Translations under genes and position numbers: made by a program | In this document: positions 34,837 through 46,645 of the stretch, in pieces | Layout of the letters: every line of letters starts with the position of its first letter | How positions within the stretch are numbered: the first letter of the stretch is position 1 | Notes under the pieces: generated by a model | What the model was told of the DNA's origin: nothing | Database searches by the model: none | The model's input: only the letters and a program-made list of their open reading frames with translations | Assembly: GCF_042477335.2 (NCBI RefSeq) | Contig: NC_091245.1 | Coordinates: forward strand, 222,827,501-222,891,500 | DNA: 64,000 bases | Direction of reading: 5' to 3' | DNA from: Ovis canadensis | Taxonomy: Eukaryota > Chordata > Mammalia > Artiodactyla > Bovidae

Positions 34837-35040
34837 GGCTTCCCAGGTGGCTCAGTGGTAAAAAATCTGCCTGCAATGCAGGAGACATAGGTTCGATCCC
34901 TGGGTCAGAAAGATCCCCTGGAGAAGGAAATGGCAACCCACTCCAGTATTCTTGCCTGGGAAATCCCAAAGGTAGAGGAGACTGGCAGGCTAACAGTCCA
35001 TGGGGTCATGAAAGAGTCAGACACAATTGAGAGACACAAC
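34837..35040 (+). mobile_element. Bov-tA SINE
   Basis: Plus-orientation near-intact copy, 'ggcttcccaggtggctcagt' to 'cagacacaattgagagacac'. Lies about 110 bases after the putative exon donor, so inside the first intron if that exon is real. Confidence 0.95.
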
Positions 35041-35081
35041 AAAAACAGGGAACTGAAGAGAATTAATCAGACTTGGATTTA

Positions 35082-35260
35082 TTTATTTATTTATTTAATA
35101 TAAATTTATTTATTTTAATTGGAGGTTAATTACTTTACAATATTGTATTGGTTTTGCCATACATCAGCATGAATCCACCACAGGTATACACGTGTTCCCC
35201 GTCCTGAATCCCCTTCCTCCTCCCTCCCCATACCATCCCTCTGGGTCGTCTCACTGCACC
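35082..35260 (-). mobile_element. Ruminant L1 3' UTR fragment
   Basis: (TTTA)n then 'attggaggttaattacttta', 'gttttgccatacatcagcat' and 'ccctctgggtcgtctcactg' form the L1 3' end reversed. Perfect 8-base duplication TGGATTTA at 35074-35081 and 35261-35268. Confidence 0.92.
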
Positions 35261-35514
35261 TGGATTTAATACGAAGTAACTTTATCCATTGGTTCATTGG
35301 GTGAGATAAAATTATTTAGTATGAAATTGCTGCTACTGAATATCATTACCATCCAGGAAGGAAAATGAATTCCTGGACAATTTTTTTAAGAGATCAATGT
35401 ATTTTTGGAAAAATAGAAAGTTATGATGCTAAGAAAGGGAAGCCAGATCTCTAGGGTGACTCCAAGTAATAACCCTATCTCTCTGGAAATGCAAATAGGC
35501 ACCTCCAGGTATAT

Positions 35515-35720
35515 GAGCTTCTCAGGTGATGCTAATGGTAAAGAATCCACATGTCAGTGCAGGAGACAGTAGAGATGCAGGTTTTGATCCTTGGGTTGGG
35601 AAGATCCCCTGGAATAGGAAATGCAACCCACTCCTGTGTTCTTTCCTGGAGAATCCCATGGACAGAGGTGCCTGGTGGGCTACAATCCGTGGGATCACAG
35701 AGTCAGACACGATAGAACAT
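35515..35720 (+). mobile_element. Bov-tA SINE
   Basis: 'gagcttctcaggtgatgcta', 'cttgggttgggaagatcccc' and 'cacagagtcagacacgatag'. Full length. Confidence 0.92.
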
Positions 35721-37600
35721 GCTTCCACGCATGCACCTTCTGTGTGAAGACATTCTTCCCTGCCTCATCCTAAGCAACACGGCTCCTTTTCATAGCAGGT
35801 GGTGGCACTTCATTGTCCCAGATCTCCTGTGAGGAATCAGTCTGACACTCTTTCTTGCAAATATTGGGGCAATGCCAATGAAAACAAAAAATTTAAATTT
35901 TAATTCTACATATAAACCTTAGGAATTTTAACTATAAATGAATAAGTTCCTTCTCTCTATCTCAATTAAGTTGGAACTCTGCCTCTGTGCAGAATGAACA
36001 GCGTACATCAAAATGACTTTTAGCCTGTGTGCTGATAGGAAGAAGTACTCTTCCATGCTGTGGAATTTCAGTAGACATGAGCCTCCATCCTTTCTACTTC
36101 ATTACACTTGCTAAAATATGCTCTCAGGGTTTCAGGATGTCCTCTGAGGGTGCTTGAGAATGTCATGTTAATTTGAAACAGACATACAATGTTTGGGAAT
36201 ACCACCTTGAAATTAATAAAGCATGATGAAATCTAACCATTCTATTGCCCTGTAATTGGCACAAATTTTAATCTTTACCTACCCCCCAAAATAGTTACTA
36301 GCCACTGGAAAACTACTATACTCTATTTTGTATAACCTGTTAAATTCTATCTGTGTTGATAATGTCCCATTAGTATCAATCATCTCTTTTTAATAGACTC
36401 TATCATATTTAGTAGGACAGACATGCTCTGCCCTATACTTTTCTCATTTTAATCTTCATGTTTTTGCAGTTCATCCAAACCCACTTGTCTGAAAAGACTT
36501 TTAGTGCTGCTCTTGTCCAATGCCCTAAATGAGTCTGGCATATTTTGATAGACATTGCAAACATTTTGACAGCTTGAGGGCATTCAGAAAAACGTAACCA
36601 CAGACTTTGACAGCTTTGACTCTGGAATGAACAGAAATGTGGGCAGTTTTGTTCTGGTGCTCAGAACATGAAGTAGAGTGCTAGGGTCTGTTAGGAGAGT
36701 CTATGTTATAAAGTCCATGGGTTAGAGAGTGAAACTGCTAAACTGCTACAAAAGGTTAGGGGTGGATGTTCTTTCCAAATTACTGATTAGTCTGGAGTGA
36801 ACCAAAGTAAAATGGGACAATTCAATTTCAAGATCTTTTTTTTTAAATCTCTAATAAATGTTTCGAAGACTGGATCGCTTGTTTTGAAATTAAGCACTTT
36901 GAAGATCAGGTACCATTGATGGGTTGAAAAGGAGAAAGAGATTACTATTCAGAGCTTGCATGAACCTGGAGAATCTAATGACAGCGTTTAAAAAAGAAAT
37001 TGAGCTTTGCAGGCTTACTTCAAGGAAAAGTGAAAGTCCATCCAATTTTAACAGACTCAACAGACAGAATGGAATGATCCAATGGCAACCGTACAATCAG
37101 GAATGAAAATCAGGCCCTTGAGACAACACAGTTTCCACCAACAGCACAGACACCTAGAGAAGAATGGTGCACTAGATGATTTCCACAAACTCCCTTCCGT
37201 CTGTCGTGAGGGATGGGCCCACAGGTCACAGCTGTAGATTGCCGTAAAAGGAAAAATTGCCCTCATGGGTTGTTCTGCATCATAGAACTCTGAAGGCAAT
37301 TATTTGTAGTCCATTCACTAAAGACACACTCTTGGAATGCCACAATTCTGAAACTGGATCCTTTTATCTCTTGTTTTGTTTTCTTGTACCCAGATAGCTT
37401 ATTTGGAGCTGAAGAGTTATCAGGTAAAGTCCATGGCAAACAGGTAAACATGGCAAAGTCCATGTTCTTAAATAGCAGTAGCAATGCTTACTTGAAAAAT
37501 GGAAAGATGAGTCTTTGAATTGTGTAGTGAATGTTTCACATGTTTCCAAATGAGTTATTACATACCATATAAATCTTAGTAGTAACATTTAGAGATAAAG
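35721..37600. other. Probable intronic DNA, nothing recognised
   Basis: No transposon, RNA gene or convincing exon seen. I looked for EF-hand or WD-type coding segments flanked by AG/GT and found none. Short open frames on both strands at 36890-37590 lack recognisable similarity. Confidence 0.45.
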
Positions 37601-37603
37601 TAC

Positions 37604-37786
37604 TTAGGACTTCCCTGGTGGTCCAGTGGTTGAAACTTGGCCTTCCAAGGCACAGGGTGCAGGTTTGATCCCTGGTTGGGGAGCTAAGATCCCACATGCC
37701 CTCTGGCCAAAAAACCAAGACATACAACAGAAGCAATATTGTAACAAATTCAATAAAGACATTAAAAATGGTCCACAACGAAAAAT
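37604..37786 (+). mobile_element. CHR-type SINE
   Basis: 'taggacttccctggtggtcc' head, 'tttgatccctggttggggag', 'ctaagatcccacatgccctc' and the tail 'aaattcaataaagacattaa'. Artiodactyl tRNA-Glu-like SINE. Confidence 0.88.
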
Positions 37787-37854
37787 TCTTTAAGAAAAGG
37801 CAGGGGGGAGAGCGTGAGTAGTGCTTACATTTATTGTTTGATGGTATAAATGAG

Positions 37855-38052
37855 TCAGAATCAGTGTTTAAGAGTCGGGGGTCAGACTTCTTGGATTTGA
37901 ATCCTTGTTTTGTCACTGACAATGTGACTTTGTGCAAATCACTTAATCTCTCTAATAGGATTGTTGTGAGGTTTAAATGAAATATTATCTGGAAAGCACT
38001 TGAAAGAGTGCTTGATATACAAAAAGTGCTCAGTCAACATAGTTATTATATC
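37855..38052 (+). mobile_element. MIR SINE
   Basis: 'cttggatttgaatccttgtt', 'gtgactttgtgcaaatcact' and 'ggattgttgtgaggtttaaa' are clear forward MIR blocks. Confidence 0.85.
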
Positions 38053-38910
38053 TTCAGTGAGTAGAAATTGAACCACATGGCCTTTAATAGTCTCTTAACT
38101 TTAACACATACATTTCCCGCCTCCCCACCAAATTATGCTTTGAATAACACTCACAACAATGCTTTTATATTCCTTTTGGTTGGGATAGGAAGTGGAAACA
38201 ATGAGTTGCAAAGACACAAATTCACATAGAAGAGTACAAAAGCTCATCTTTTCATCTCTTATTTCATATTTGATTAGCATGTGAAAGATGTCAAGATATC
38301 TTGATCCTCTTCTTTAGAACAAAGAAGTTATCTAGATAGAAGTACTAGAAAAGTAACTATGAGATCTTTTTTTTTTCTTTTATGTGATGGTGTCCAAAAA
38401 GCCATATTTCAGTTGTATTAGTCATAGAACTGTAAAATGCTTGTTACCCAAACTTCCCTACTTAAAGAAATGATGTGCTCTCTGGATAGTCATATTATTT
38501 TAATGTCAAACATATTTTACATTTTCTTAGATACTTCAGTAGCCCCTTATTGTGTGAAGAAGGATGCCTATGATTTGCTGATTTTATAGGAAGCTTGAGA
38601 AGTAGAAATTAATGATCTAAGGGAAATGGGATTTTGGAAACACTGAATTGAGACTTGATATATTTTGATTTTTTCCCCCAAGACTGTGGCTATGTAGGTT
38701 CTTGAATGTTTCTTTTCTTGACTTCTCCATCGCTGATTTCCTTATATCAGGACAATCTGCTCTTTGATCTTGGAAACCTTGCTGCCTATTTGGCTTGGGT
38801 CTATAGTTTGCTACGCTGCTGGATTGGGTCCTCATCTGCCTCTGTCAGCTGCACTGTCTGTAGCATCCCCTGGTCCATCCTTTCTGGCCCTACCTTGTCT
38901 GCTCTGTGCT
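38053..38910. other. Probable intronic DNA, nothing recognised
   Basis: Contains a T run near 38370-38378. No gene or repeat assigned; the frames at 38617-39050 are partly BovB antisense. Confidence 0.45.
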
Positions 38911-38921
38911 GCCATTTGCCC

Positions 38922-39346
38922 CGTTCAGTTCAGTTCAGTCGCTCAGTCGTGTCCGACTCTTTGCGACCCCATAAATTGCAGCACGCCAGGCCTCCCTGTC
39001 CATCACAAACTCCCGGAGTTCACTCAGACTCATGTCCGTTGAGTCGATAATGCCATCCAGCCATCTCATCCTCTGTCGTCCCCTTCTCCTCCTGCCCTCA
39101 ATCCCTCCCAGCATCAGAGTCTTTTCCAATGAGTCAACTCTTCGCATGAGGTGGCCAAAGTATTGGAGTTTCAGCTTTAGAATCAGTCCTTCCAAAGAAC
39201 ACCCAGGACTGATCTTCAGAATGGACTGGTTGGATCTCCTTGCAGTTCAAGGGATTCTCAAGAGTCTTCTCCAACACCACAGTTTAAAAGCATCAATTCT
39301 TCCGTGCTCAGCTTTCTTCACAGTTAAACTTTCACATCCATACATG
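38922..39346 (-). mobile_element. BovB LINE 3' fragment with intact target duplication
   Basis: The 3' end 'gttcagttcagttcagtcgc' is at the left; 5'-truncated at the 'cacatccatacatg' block. Perfect 11-base duplication GCCATTTGCCC at 38911-38921 and 39347-39357. An 86-codon frame (38935-39195) encodes the BovB C terminus. Confidence 0.97.
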
Positions 39347-39357
39347 GCCATTTGCCC

Positions 39358-39853
39358 AAGTCCTACTAAATCTTAGGCTTAAATAGCTTGAAATGAAGCT
39401 CCTAAACCGTATGTAAACAGTGAGCTATTTATGCTTAAAGTAGGAAGGGCCAAAACTGTTCAGTGTGAGAAAGGCATGGTAGAAATCCTAACAGGAAGTC
39501 CCCAGAGATTTTCAGGGAAGGTTCTCAGAACACACTTATCTTGGGGGGTGAATGGAATCTAAACACGATGCACTTGTGCTCACTTAACCTTGATAGACCA
39601 GAGAAGTTCAGGAGGTATTTGCAGTTCTGAAAATTGCGCTTAAGGTATAATAAATGATTAAGTCCACAGAATTTATGATGTCTTCATGCTTGATTGTCTT
39701 TATAAAAATTCCCAACATTCTTGTCTACAGCAGGGCCTATGAACAACGCTTCCCTTGTACCAACAGGACAAAATCGAGAGTTCTGATGCCCTGCTAGGCA
39801 AGGAAGACTTTAAGGAATCCAGAAAGTCACTGTTATCAAAAATTTAATGACAT
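39358..39853. other. Probable intronic DNA, nothing recognised
   Basis: No gene or repeat assigned. Confidence 0.5.
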
Positions 39854-39864
39854 ACATTTACAGT

Positions 39865-39992
39865 TGCTACTGCTAAGTCGCTTCAGTCGTGTCCGACTCT
39901 GTGCGACCCCATAGATGGCAGCCCACCAGGCTCCCCCATCACTGGGATTCTCCAGGCAAGAGTACTAGAGTGGGTTGCCATTGCCTTCTCCG
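39865..39992 (-). mobile_element. Bov-A type SINE monomer
   Basis: 'tgctactgctaagtcgcttc' to 'gttgccattgccttctccg'. Perfect 11-base duplication ACATTTACAGT at 39854-39864 and 39993-40003. Confidence 0.96.
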
Positions 39993-40021
39993 ACATTTAC
40001 AGTCAGGTAAGTCATATTAAC

Positions 40022-40053
40022 CGCCCCCCCCAAACAAACAAACAAACAAACAA
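40022..40053. repeat. C run followed by (CAAA)n
   Basis: A C8-9 tract followed by five or six AAAC units. A second low-complexity tract, GGTG-rich, lies at 40180-40208. Confidence 0.9.
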
Positions 40054-40272
40054 GGATGATCTCGGTCTTCTGATCCTCCTGTTCTACCCCTTCCATCTTC
40101 TCCTCCCAGACATGAGAAGGAGAAATTGCTTGAGTAACCCGATGATTGTGACAGTGTTAGTCTGCATTTTTAAAGTAAGTGGTGGGTGGGTGGGTGTGTG
40201 GGTGGGTGATCTATTAAAAGGATATGAGATTGAAAAAAAAGAGTCCCATTTTTTCCATTATTTAGCCTTTCT

Positions 40273-40420
40273 TTTATATATATATAAATTAGTTTATTTA
40301 TTTATTTTTTGTCCATGCCAGTTGGCATGTGAGATCAGAGTTCCCTGACCAGGTTTTGAACCCTAGCCCCTGGCATTGGAGGTCAGAGTCTTAGCCCCTG
40401 GACTGCTAGGGAAGTCCCTG
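40273..40420 (-). mobile_element. CHR-type SINE
   Basis: 'tttatttattttttgtccat', 'gagatcagagttccctgacc' and 'ggactgctagggaagtccc'. Target duplication GCCTTTCT at 40265-40272 and 40421-40428. Confidence 0.9.
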
Positions 40421-40428
40421 GCCTTTCT

Positions 40429-41150
40429 AAACTCTAGGACTCTCCCAGTTCATAAGGGACTTGCCTTCTCACTGCCCACTGTATCTTTGCTATTAATTTA
40501 CCCAAATGGACAGGCCTTCCTAGATGTAGCTCATGTTCCAGAACTCTTCTTACCTCTTGCTTCTTTTTTTCCTCTACCCTAGACATCACCATCCCAAACG
40601 CATAAATAAAACCATCCATCTTTGTTTCACCTCTCCTCAGAACTGTTAGATTTTGCTTGTCTCTGTCAAAATATGATACAGTCCATGAAGATCACTTAAA
40701 AATTATTTTTAAGGTAGGACTGATAGTTAACAACTGTATAGTATGGTATCCAATAAAGTTCTGATATTAGAAAATTTTACAGGGTGTGCAAATTGTGTAA
40801 AGTATATAATAGCACATTCATGATAGAGGTTTATTTATCACTCATGTAGAGGGCAGATAATTCTAATTGGTAGCAGCTCCAAGTAGGGATTCTAATAGGC
40901 AAGCTCCTTCCATCTTCTGCCTTCAGGCTGGCCTTGTGTCAAGCTAGTCATGGGAGTAAGAGCTTGAAGGAGCACATGGGGGAGGTTTCATGGGCCAAAC
41001 TCCCATCTCTACTGCGAGGGCAGCTGGAAAGGGTAGGCAGGCGTGTGCCCAGAAAACAGTCTCACTCACTATCCTCAGAGTGTAATGGTAGGAAAATTTA
41101 CATCTCTCCTAATAAAGCGGTGTGCTATATTTCATAGATTAAGGAAAACT
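40429..41150. other. Probable intronic DNA with a possible old repeat
   Basis: 40830-41050 ('gaggtttatttatcactcat', 'ccatcttctgccttcaggct') resembles a common old mammalian repeat that I cannot name. No gene seen. Confidence 0.4.
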
Positions 41151-41163
41151 ATGTTCCTAAGGA

Positions 41164-42830
41164 CATATAAATGTCGATAAAGGACAGAAATGGTATGGAC
41201 CTAACAGAAGCAGACGATATGAAGAAGAGGTGGCAAGAATACACAGAAGAACTGTACAAAAAAAATCTTCACGACCCGGTAAATCACAATGGTGTGATCA
41301 CTCATCTAGAGCCAGACATCCTGGAATGTGAAGTCAAGTGGGCCTTAGAAAGCATCACTATGAACAAAGCTAGTGGAGGTGAGGGATTCCAGTTGAGCTA
41401 CTTCAAATCCTGAAAGATGATGCTGTGAAAGTGCTGCACTCAATATGCCAGCAAATTTGGAAAACTCAGCAGTGGCCACAGGACTGGAAAAGGTCAGTTT
41501 TCATTCCAATCCCAAAGAAAGGCAATGCCAAAGAATGCTCAAACTACCACACAATTGCACTCATCTCACATGCTGGTAAAGTAATGCTCAAAATTCTCCA
41601 AGCCAGGCTTCAGCAATACGTGAACCGTGAACTTTCTGATGTTCAAGCTGGTTTTAGAAAAGGCAGAGGAACCAGAGATCAAATTGTCAACATCCGCTGG
41701 ATCATGGAAAAAGCAAGAAAGTTCCAGAAAAACATCTATTTCTGCTTTATTGACTATGCCAAAGCCTTTGACTGTGTGGATCACAATAAGCTGTGGAAGA
41801 TTCTGAGAGATATGGGAATACCAGACCACCTGACCTGCCTCTTGAGAAATCTGTATGCAGGTCAGGAAGCAAGAGTTAGAACTGGACATGGAACAACAGA
41901 CTGGTTCCAAATAGGAAAAGGTGTACGTCAAGGCTGTATACTGTCACCCTGCTTATTTAATTTCTATGCAGAGTACATCATGAGAAACGCTGGACTAGAA
42001 GAAACACAAGCTGGAATCAAGACTGCTGGGAGAAATGTCAATAACCTCAGATATGCAGATGACACCACCCCTATGGCAGAAAGTGAAGAGGAACTAAAAA
42101 GCCTCTTGATGAAAGTGAAAGAGGAAAGTGAAAAAGTTGACTTAAAGCTCAACATTCAGAAAACGAAGATCATAGCATCCGGTCCCGTCACTTCATGGGA
42201 AATAGATGGGGAAACAGTGGAAACAGTGTCAGACTTTATTCTTTTGGGCTCCAAAATCACTGCAGATGGTGATTGCACCCATGAAATTAAAAGACGCTTA
42301 CTCCTTGGAAGAAAAGTTATGACCACCCTACATAGCATATTCAAAAGCACAGACATTACTTTGCTGACTAATGTCCATCTAGTCAAGGCTATGGTTTTTC
42401 CAGTAGTCGTGTATGGATGTGAGAGTTGGACTGTGAAGAAGGCTGAGCACCAAAGAATTGATGCTTTTGAACTGTGGTGTTGGAGAAGACTCTTGAGAGT
42501 CCCTTGGACTGCAAGGAGATCCAACCAGTCCATTCTGAAGGAGATCAGCCTGGGATTTCTTTGGAAGGAATGATGCTAAAGCTGAAACTCCAGTACTTTC
42601 GCCACCTCATGTGAAGAGTTGACTCACTGTAAAAGACTTTGATGTTGGGAGGGATTGGGGGCAGGAGGAGAAGGGGATGACAGAGGATGAGATGGCTGGA
42701 TGGCATCACTGACTCGATGGACGTGAATCTGAGTGAACTCCGGGAGTTTGTGATGGACAGGGAGGCCTGGCGTGCTGTGATTCATGGGGTTGCAAAGAGT
42801 TGGACATGACTGAGCAACTGAACTGAATTG
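41164..42830 (+). mobile_element. BovB (RTE) LINE, 1.67 kb, 5'-truncated, flanked by 13-bp duplication
   Basis: Best-preserved RT in the window. ORF 41171-41413 holds the N-terminal RT flank (NGMDLTEADDMKKRWQEYTE). ORF 41425-42573 (382 codons) holds the RT fingers, palm and thumb, with AFDCVDHNKLWKIL at about codon 112, GVRQGCILSPCLFNFYAEYI at about 167 and the catalytic YADD at 42052-42063. A small deletion near 41380 separates the two frames. A second deletion near 42548 shifts the C terminus to an early TGA. The endonuclease domain is missing. The 3' end finishes 'ctgaactgaattg'. Target duplication ATGTTCCTAAGGA is at 41151-41163 and 42831-42843. Not able to move; not a host gene. Confidence 0.97.
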
Positions 42831-42843
42831 ATGTTCCTAAGGA

Positions 42844-43080
42844 TGCTTTATGTTTTGTGTCTGTTGCCAGGAAGTTCAAATTTAAATTTAGTCTTCAATT
42901 GATACTGTGATTCTTAACATAAAATTTTCTGAAACAATTGTCTTCTGTTTTCACTCTATGATCCTTGTTCTTTTATCTTGCTTTTAATGGTCTGATTGCC
43001 TATGTACTGTAACTGAACTCAAGTTCTTTCTGGAAATCAGTGGAGGTAAAAATGATGAATAAAAATTTAATGTCTTTGAA
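42844..43080. other. Probable intronic DNA, nothing recognised
   Basis: Unique-looking sequence right of the BovB duplication; no gene or repeat assigned. Confidence 0.45.
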
Positions 43081-43255
43081 GTACGGTGAGGTTTTACCAA
43101 ATACCTCTGTAGGTATCGTGTGATTTGATCCTCTCACCAGCCTGGAATCTAGTCAAGGCAGGTATTTTTATTTCCCATTTACACGTGGGGAGAATAAAGC
43201 TCAAATATATTTAATTGAGTTACCCTATAGAGCAGAGCCAGGGCCCCGGGGTAGA
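43081..43255 (-). mobile_element. MIR SINE
   Basis: 'ctctcaccagcctggaatct', 'ttatttcccatttacacgtg' and 'agcagagccagggccccggg' fit a reversed MIR. Diverged. Confidence 0.6.
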
Positions 43256-44255
43256 TTGTCAACCTTCCAGCCCTTTTTATGGCAGGTCTCCCACTGGCCG
43301 CCAGGCTCCCACTGACCACCAGGCACCCACCCTTTGGGATTTGCTCTAAGGAACAGAAATCCAATAGGATACGGACTTTAATAATCAAACGAACATGTCA
43401 AGTTAGTACCACAGAGACACTGTGCCTTGGTCACTTGGAATTAATGCAAATCAGCAAGTAATAAGTCCTATAATAAATCAATGCACAGAAGGGTGGAAGA
43501 ATGAAAGGGAAGGATAGGAATAACTCATTGCTTTTTTATTACTTTTTCCTTTCTGAAGGCATTCAGTGGAGGCCTGTGAGAAGGTAAACAGGTAAAGCTT
43601 AACCTACAGCTGTATTCCATAGTACAGAGTGCATCCAGCAATTTCAGTCAATCCATCACTTGCTGACCAAAAGCAGCAGGTCAGAGCATTTCTCACTCCA
43701 GCTCCCTTAGAGGAATCAAAAAACCTCATTTTTGATGGCAGCAGAAAATCAGTGAACCCTGCAGGTGCCCCTCCTCATCGTTAAGGTAATAGCATGAAGA
43801 CAAATTTGATAGCCCTGTGGTTGGCACAAACAGAAACGACAGAGGATGCTTTGGTGGTTTTGTCTGAATTGTTAGAATTCACGGGGAGGTTAACAAAGGA
43901 TGCCATCGTTGGAACACAAGCAAGTGAAGTTCTCTGTCAACACACATGAAAAATCGGCCTTCCTGAACACTGCTGCCTTTGTGTTGAATTTTGTGACAAG
44001 TTCTAACAGCTTCATGCCTTTTCTAATTTCTCTGTTTGCTTTCAGAACTGGCATTTATAAAAATTAATCTAGATCAGAGAGGGTGATGAAGAGTACTTTT
44101 GAGGGACAAACATTTTAACCTTAAGCTTTGGCCAGGATTGGAGTAGAGAAGGCAAGCAAGAAACTTGTTATAAAGGAGAAAGCAAGCAAGCAAAGATCCC
44201 TATTGCTATTCATTTGTAGTATATCCACTTAGCCAGACCTTTACACCATGGGCTG
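43256..44255. other. Probable intronic DNA, nothing recognised
   Basis: Includes a short imperfect duplication in 43289-43330 (CCCACTGGCCGCCAGG / CCCACTGACCACCAGG, followed by CACCCACCC). No gene seen. Confidence 0.5.
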
Positions 44256-44258
44256 TGT

Positions 44259-44471
44259 GCTTCCTCAGTCACTTCAGTTGTGTCCAACTCTTTGTGACCC
44301 CATGGATCATAGCCTGCCAGGCTCCTCTGTCCATGAGATTTCCCAGGCAAGAATACTGGAGTGGGGTGTCATGCCCTCCTCCAAAGGATCTTTCCAACCC
44401 AGGGATCGCACCGCATCTCTGTGTTTCCTCTATAGTAGGCGGATTGTTTATTGCTGAGCCACCAGAGAAAC
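44259..44471 (-). mobile_element. Bov-tA SINE
   Basis: Minus-orientation, 'gcttcctcagtcacttcagt' to 'tgagccaccagagaaacc'. Full length. Confidence 0.92.
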
Positions 44472-44890
44472 CAAGATGAAGGGCACAGCCTACCTTTTCA
44501 AATTTTCTAAAAATTAAGAAAGAAAAGTGAGGAAAACAGACAATTGGAGAAATATAGTTTGTGCTATTTTGATTTTGCATTTGTGCTGTGTTAGCAAATA
44601 TAGTTACACCCAATGATTAGACAAGAGCCCTCTGAATTGCCCTTCATGATTTCTGATCTTTCCCTGAAGCTCTGGTCAGACACAAGTCCCTTGGATCATT
44701 TTTTCCCCTCATCAGGTGTTACCAACATATTATGGAAAAGAGTCTTGTTAGATCTTGACTCTGGGCACCAGCATTCTCTGCTGAGGACTTCCAGGGACAC
44801 AGTTTTCCTATACTCTGTTGCTTCCCAGGTTCTCTCTTCTTAATTCTTACAACCTCTGAGGCCTGGTTGTCACACTGGTCTTTCTCCAGA

Positions 44891-45645
44891 TCTGTCCAAT
44901 ATGGCGGCCTTGAGCCAAAGGTGGCTATTTAAATTAAAATGAAATAAAGTTCAGTTCAGTTCAGTCGCTCAGTCATGTCTGACTCTGCGACCCCATGAAC
45001 TGCAGCACGCCAGGCCTTCCTGTCCATCATCAACTCCCGAAGTCCACTGAAACGCATTTCCATTGAGTCAGTGATGCCATCCAACCATCTCATCCTCTGT
45101 TGTCCCCTCCTCCTCCTGCCCTCAGTCTTTCCCAGCATCAGGGTCTTTTCAAATGAGTCAGCTCTTTGCGTGAGGTGGCCAAAGTATTGGAGTTTCAGCT
45201 TCCACATCAGTCCTTCCAATGAAAACCCAGGACTGATCTCCTTTAGGATGGACTGGTTGGATCTCCTTACAATTCAAGGGATTCTCAAGAGTATTCTCCA
45301 ACACCACAGTTCAAAAGCATCAATTCTTCAGCACTCAGCTATGTTATAGTCCAACTCTCACATCTATACATGACCACTGGAAAAACCATAGCCTTGACTA
45401 GATGGACCTTTGTTGACAAAGTGATGTCTCTGCTTTTTAATATGCTGTCTAGGTTGGTCAATAACTTTCCTTCCAAGGAGTAAGCATAATAAAGTTAGAA
45501 CTTACTTAATAAAATAAAAATTCAGTTCCTCACAAGCACCAGCCATGTTTAAAGTATTAAGTAAGTACATGTGGCCAGTAGCCACCACAGTAGAGAACAC
45601 AGATTATAGAATATTTTCTTCATCAGAGAAAGTTCTATTGGACAA
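44891..45645 (+). mobile_element. hAT-type (MER1 group) nonautonomous transposon, split by BovB
   Basis: Left part 44891-44951: 'tctgtccaatatggcggcct' and 'aggtggctatttaaattaaa'. Right part 45488-45645: 'aaaaattcagttcctcacaa', 'acatgtggccagtagccacc' and 'gaaagttctattggacaa'. The ends TGTCCAAT...ATTGGACA are inverted repeats. The two parts join cleanly once the BovB insertion is removed. Confidence 0.85.
44952..45487 (-). mobile_element. BovB LINE 3' fragment inside the hAT element
   Basis: The 3' end 'cagttcagttcagtcgctc' is at the left. Truncated within 'ccttccaaggagtaagc'. Perfect 9-base duplication AATAAAGTT at 44943-44951 and 45488-45496. Confidence 0.96.
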
Positions 45646-45807
45646 TTAGAGCTTTTTCTTGGTATCCTAGTAGCTTGCCCCCTTTCCATATGTCTGGTCA
45701 TATATATATGGCCAACAGGCTACTCTCAGCCCTTCAGTCCTCCCTGGAAGTATACCAGACTCTTCATTCCTCAGAACCTGGAGGCCAAACCGATTATTAC
45801 CTCTGGT

Positions 45808-46645
45808 GATTGTTGGTGTTCAGTCACTCAGTCATGTCCTACTCTTTGTGACCCCATGAACTGCAGCATGCCAGGCTTCGCTGTCCTTCACTATCTCCTG
45901 GAGTTTGCTCAAACTAGTATCCATTGAGTTGGTGACGCCACCCAACCATCTCATCCTCTGTTGCCCCCTTCTCCTGCCCTCAATTTTTCTAACATCATGG
46001 TCTTTTCCAGTCAGTTGGCTCTTTGCATCAAGTGGCCGAAGTATTGGAGCTTCAGCTTCAGCCTCAGTCATTTCAGTGAATATTCAGGATCGATTTCCTT
46101 TAGGATTGACTGGTTTGACCACCTTGCTGTCCAAGAAATTCTCAAGAGTCTTCTCCAGAACCACAATTTGAAAGCATTAATTATTCAGTGCTCAGCCTTC
46201 TTTACAGTCCAACTCTCACATCCATATATGACTACTGGAAAACCATAGTTTTGACTATATGGACTTTTGTTGGCAAAGTGAATGTTTCTGCTTGTTAATA
46301 TGCTGTCTAGGTTTGTCATAGTTTTTCTTCCAAGGAATAAGCCGCTTTTAATTTCATGGCTGCAGTCACCATCTGTAGTGATTTCAGAGCCCAAGAAGAT
46401 AAAATCTGTCACTGTTTCCACTTTTCCCTCATCTATTTGCCATGAAGTGATGGGACTGCCTGCCGTAATCTTAGTTTTTTGAATTTTGAGTTTTAAACCA
46501 GGTTTTTCCACTCTCGTCTTTTACCCTCATCAAGAGGCTCTTTAGTTCCTCTTCACTTTCTGCCTTTAGAATGGTATGATCTGCACATCTGACGTTGTTG
46601 ATATTTTTTCTGTCAATCTTGATTCCAGCTTGTGAGATATCCAGC
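45808..46645 (-). mobile_element. BovB-type LINE, older copy
   Basis: Starts 'gattgttggtgttcagtcac', as does the 12.3 kb copy, and differs from the younger copies with 'ttcagttcagttcag' ends. The - strand frames 45832-46071 and 46185-46511 encode C-terminal and thumb parts. The YADD region at 46571-46585 is decayed (frameshift and substitutions). It lies only about 320 bases from the previous BovB copy and is in the same orientation. Confidence 0.9.

Noticed and set aside
34837..34910. tRNA gene in the SINE heads
   Set aside because: The A/B-box-like tRNA part belongs to Bov-tA SINEs; no separate, foldable tRNA with intact ends is visible.
36478..36540. Exon after a TTTTTGCAG acceptor-like site
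   Set aside because: The frame hits a stop within 20 codons and has no matching donor.
37057..37588. Overlapping - strand frames as a gene
   Set aside because: Three overlapping phases without domain similarity; chance frames in intronic DNA.
41425..42573. 382-codon open frame as a host gene
   Set aside because: It is BovB reverse transcriptase with the YADD box, flanked by a 13-base insertion duplication.
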